Shown here piece after piece: positions 63,085 through 64,000 of a stretch of DNA of 64,000 nucleotides. Made by a program: the position numbers and the translations under genes. Under the pieces are notes generated by a model, which did no database searches, was not told where the DNA came from, and saw nothing but the letters and a program-made list of their open reading frames with translations. Origin of the DNA: Sphingobacterium spiritivorum (GTDB taxonomy: Bacteria; Bacteroidota; Bacteroidia; Sphingobacteriales; Sphingobacteriaceae); NCBI RefSeq assembly GCF_016724845.1, contig NZ_CP068082.1, forward strand, positions 4,960,001 through 5,024,000. The letters are read 5' to 3'. How positions within the stretch are numbered: position 1 is the first letter of the stretch; every line of letters starts with the position of its first letter.

Positions 63085-64000
63085 TTAAAATGAAACATTT
63101 ATACCGGCAGTGATAGAGAATGGAATCGGATATCCCGAGTTGGGAGTCTCCGGATCAACACCTGTATACTTATTATTCCCCCGGGTTTTCTTAAAGCTCA
63201 GTAGATTTTCCCCTAAGATATACAACCGAATCCCTTGGCTTTTAATTCGTTGCAAAGCCTTAGGTGATAAGCTATACCCCAGTTCCAGTGTCCTCAATTT
63301 GAAATACGAGGCACTCTCGACTACATAGCTTGAAAAGCGTTTCTCATTATTAAGATCATTAAAAGATAAAGCCGGAATATCAGATTGTGGATTTTGAGCA
63401 GACCAGGCATCTAATACCCGTGTTCCATAGTTTTCACCACCAAAAAAACTGATAAAGTCGGTATAGCCTTTAGCTGTATTATTGACCAATCCTCCATATA
63501 CCCCATTCCAGAACATGCTAAAGTCCCATTGCTTATACCCAACCGATAAATTGATACCGTAGATAAAATCGGGATCCGATATCCCCAACCAGGTCCGATC
63601 TTCATCCCCTATCCGGCCGTCTTGGTTGATATCCTTGTATCTGATACGTCCTAATCCCTTTCCGACCTGTTCGGCATGTGCAGAGACCTCCTCTTCTGTT
63701 TTGAAGAGACCATCCGCTACATAGCCAAACATGGAGTTAAGAGGCCTGTTGAGGATCGTTTGATCAACACCATTTCCGGGATAGGAATTGATAACATCTT
63801 CCGGTAGTTTGACGATTTTATTACGGTAGCCCGCTATATTTCCGGTAATAGAATATTTCCAGTCACTATGAGATGAAGCATATGAAAGCAAGACTTCATA
63901 ACCTTTATTTGACATGCTGGCTCCATTTACCCATCTGTTCCCTCCTTCACCTAAAGCAGCAATAAAAGGCGGAGATATAAGGATATCCTCAGTTTGCTTT
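63085..64000 (-). CDS. SusC-type TonB-dependent receptor, N-terminus cut by window edge
   Basis: The frame is open from base 64000 down to the stop at 63085, giving the last 304 residues. They include EDILISPPFIAALGEGGNRWVNGASMSNKGYEVLLSY, FGYVADGLF, GRIRYKDINQDGRIGDEDRTWLGISDPDFIYGINLSVGYKQWDFSMFWNG, and end with FSITAGINVSF. These are typical of the SusC barrel end, including the DINQDGRIGDED calcium-like loop. A Met at 63915 is internal, not the start. It would import fructo-oligosaccharides with the SusD and GH32 genes downstream. The plug and signal regions lie outside the window. Confidence 0.95.
   Translation of the reverse strand, partial: KQTEDILISPPFIAALGEGGNRWVNGASMSNKGYEVLLSYASSHSDWKYSITGNIAGYRNKIVKLPEDVINSYPGNGVDQTILNRPLNSMFGYVADGLFKTEEEVSAHAEQVGKGLGRIRYKDINQDGRIGDEDRTWLGISDPDFIYGINLSVGYKQWDFSMFWNGVYGGLVNNTAKGYTDFISFFGGENYGTRVLDAWSAQNPQSDIPALSFNDLNNEKRFSSYVVESASYFKLRTLELGYSLSPKALQRIKSQGIRLYILGENLLSFKKTRGNNKYTGVDPETPNSGYPIPFSITAGINVSF

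Noticed and set aside
63085-63915. 276-residue ORF starting at MSNKGYEV
   Set aside because: It is the internal part of a SusC gene whose frame stays open to base 64000.

Overview
The window looks like chromosomal DNA of a Bacteroidota bacterium, most likely family Sphingobacteriaceae and possibly Sphingobacterium (genus is inference). The evidence is SusC/SusD and Oar-like TonB receptors, many SPII lipoproteins, FISUMP/fimbrillin surface proteins, promoters of the TAnnTTTG type, weak Shine-Dalgarno sequences and AT-rich DNA. No rRNA, tRNA, CRISPR array, prophage or intact insertion sequence was seen. All calls come from reading the sequence; no database search was run.

Layout. 1-3.4 kb: a PI-PLC lipoprotein followed by a SusC receptor that runs off the left edge. 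3.9-9.8 kb: a LOG-family hydrolase, an unrecognised lipoprotein and an Oar-like TonB receptor, separated by terminators with almost identical stems. 10-22.7 kb: housekeeping genes (PAP2 phosphatase, MgtC, MutS2, DUF4296 lipoprotein, YggS, GNAT, DUF3298 lipoprotein, aspartate kinase, a TTG-initiated PG1098-type methyltransferase, LLM oxidoreductase, TIGR01777 epimerase). 22.8-28.7 kb: L,D-transpeptidase, GNAT, SSB, a zinc-ribbon protein, DsbA/FrnE, a CDP-alcohol phosphatidyltransferase-like protein and a GH27 alpha-galactosidase. 29.3-32.4 kb: a surface operon of OmpA-like protein, a 61-residue peptide and a fimbrillin/FISUMP lipoprotein.

33-55.7 kb, all on the minus strand, is one very compact exopolysaccharide (EPS) operon of about 22.7 kb. 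Its order of transcription is: HTH protein, DUF5106/thioredoxin lipoprotein, WecA-like initiating transferase, epimerase, Wzx flippase, glycosyltransferases, GDP-mannose dehydratase, Wzy-like polymerase and three GT4 enzymes. Then comes a five-gene cassette (S24/S26 peptidase, PqqD-like protein, NTP_transf_5 nucleotidyltransferase, ABC exporter, HprK-like kinase), and finally Wza-like export protein and Wzc-like tyrosine kinase. The cassette looks like a peptide-maturation and export module, but no precursor peptide lies inside it. It is the best candidate here for an undescribed system.

56-64 kb: nitronate monooxygenase, a lipoprotein, a methyltransferase divergent from a LysR regulator, and a fructan utilisation locus (partial SusC, SusD, GH32).

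Three intergenic regions carry seven copies of one repeat family sharing a core of about 45 bp. They include a 4-unit, 139-bp tandem array whose last unit supplies the stop codon of the tyrosine kinase. Candidate regulatory sites include a 20-bp perfect palindrome holding two opposed TATATTTG boxes, 10-bp-phased repeats by the SSB gene, and ATCTACA half sites above the EPS operon.
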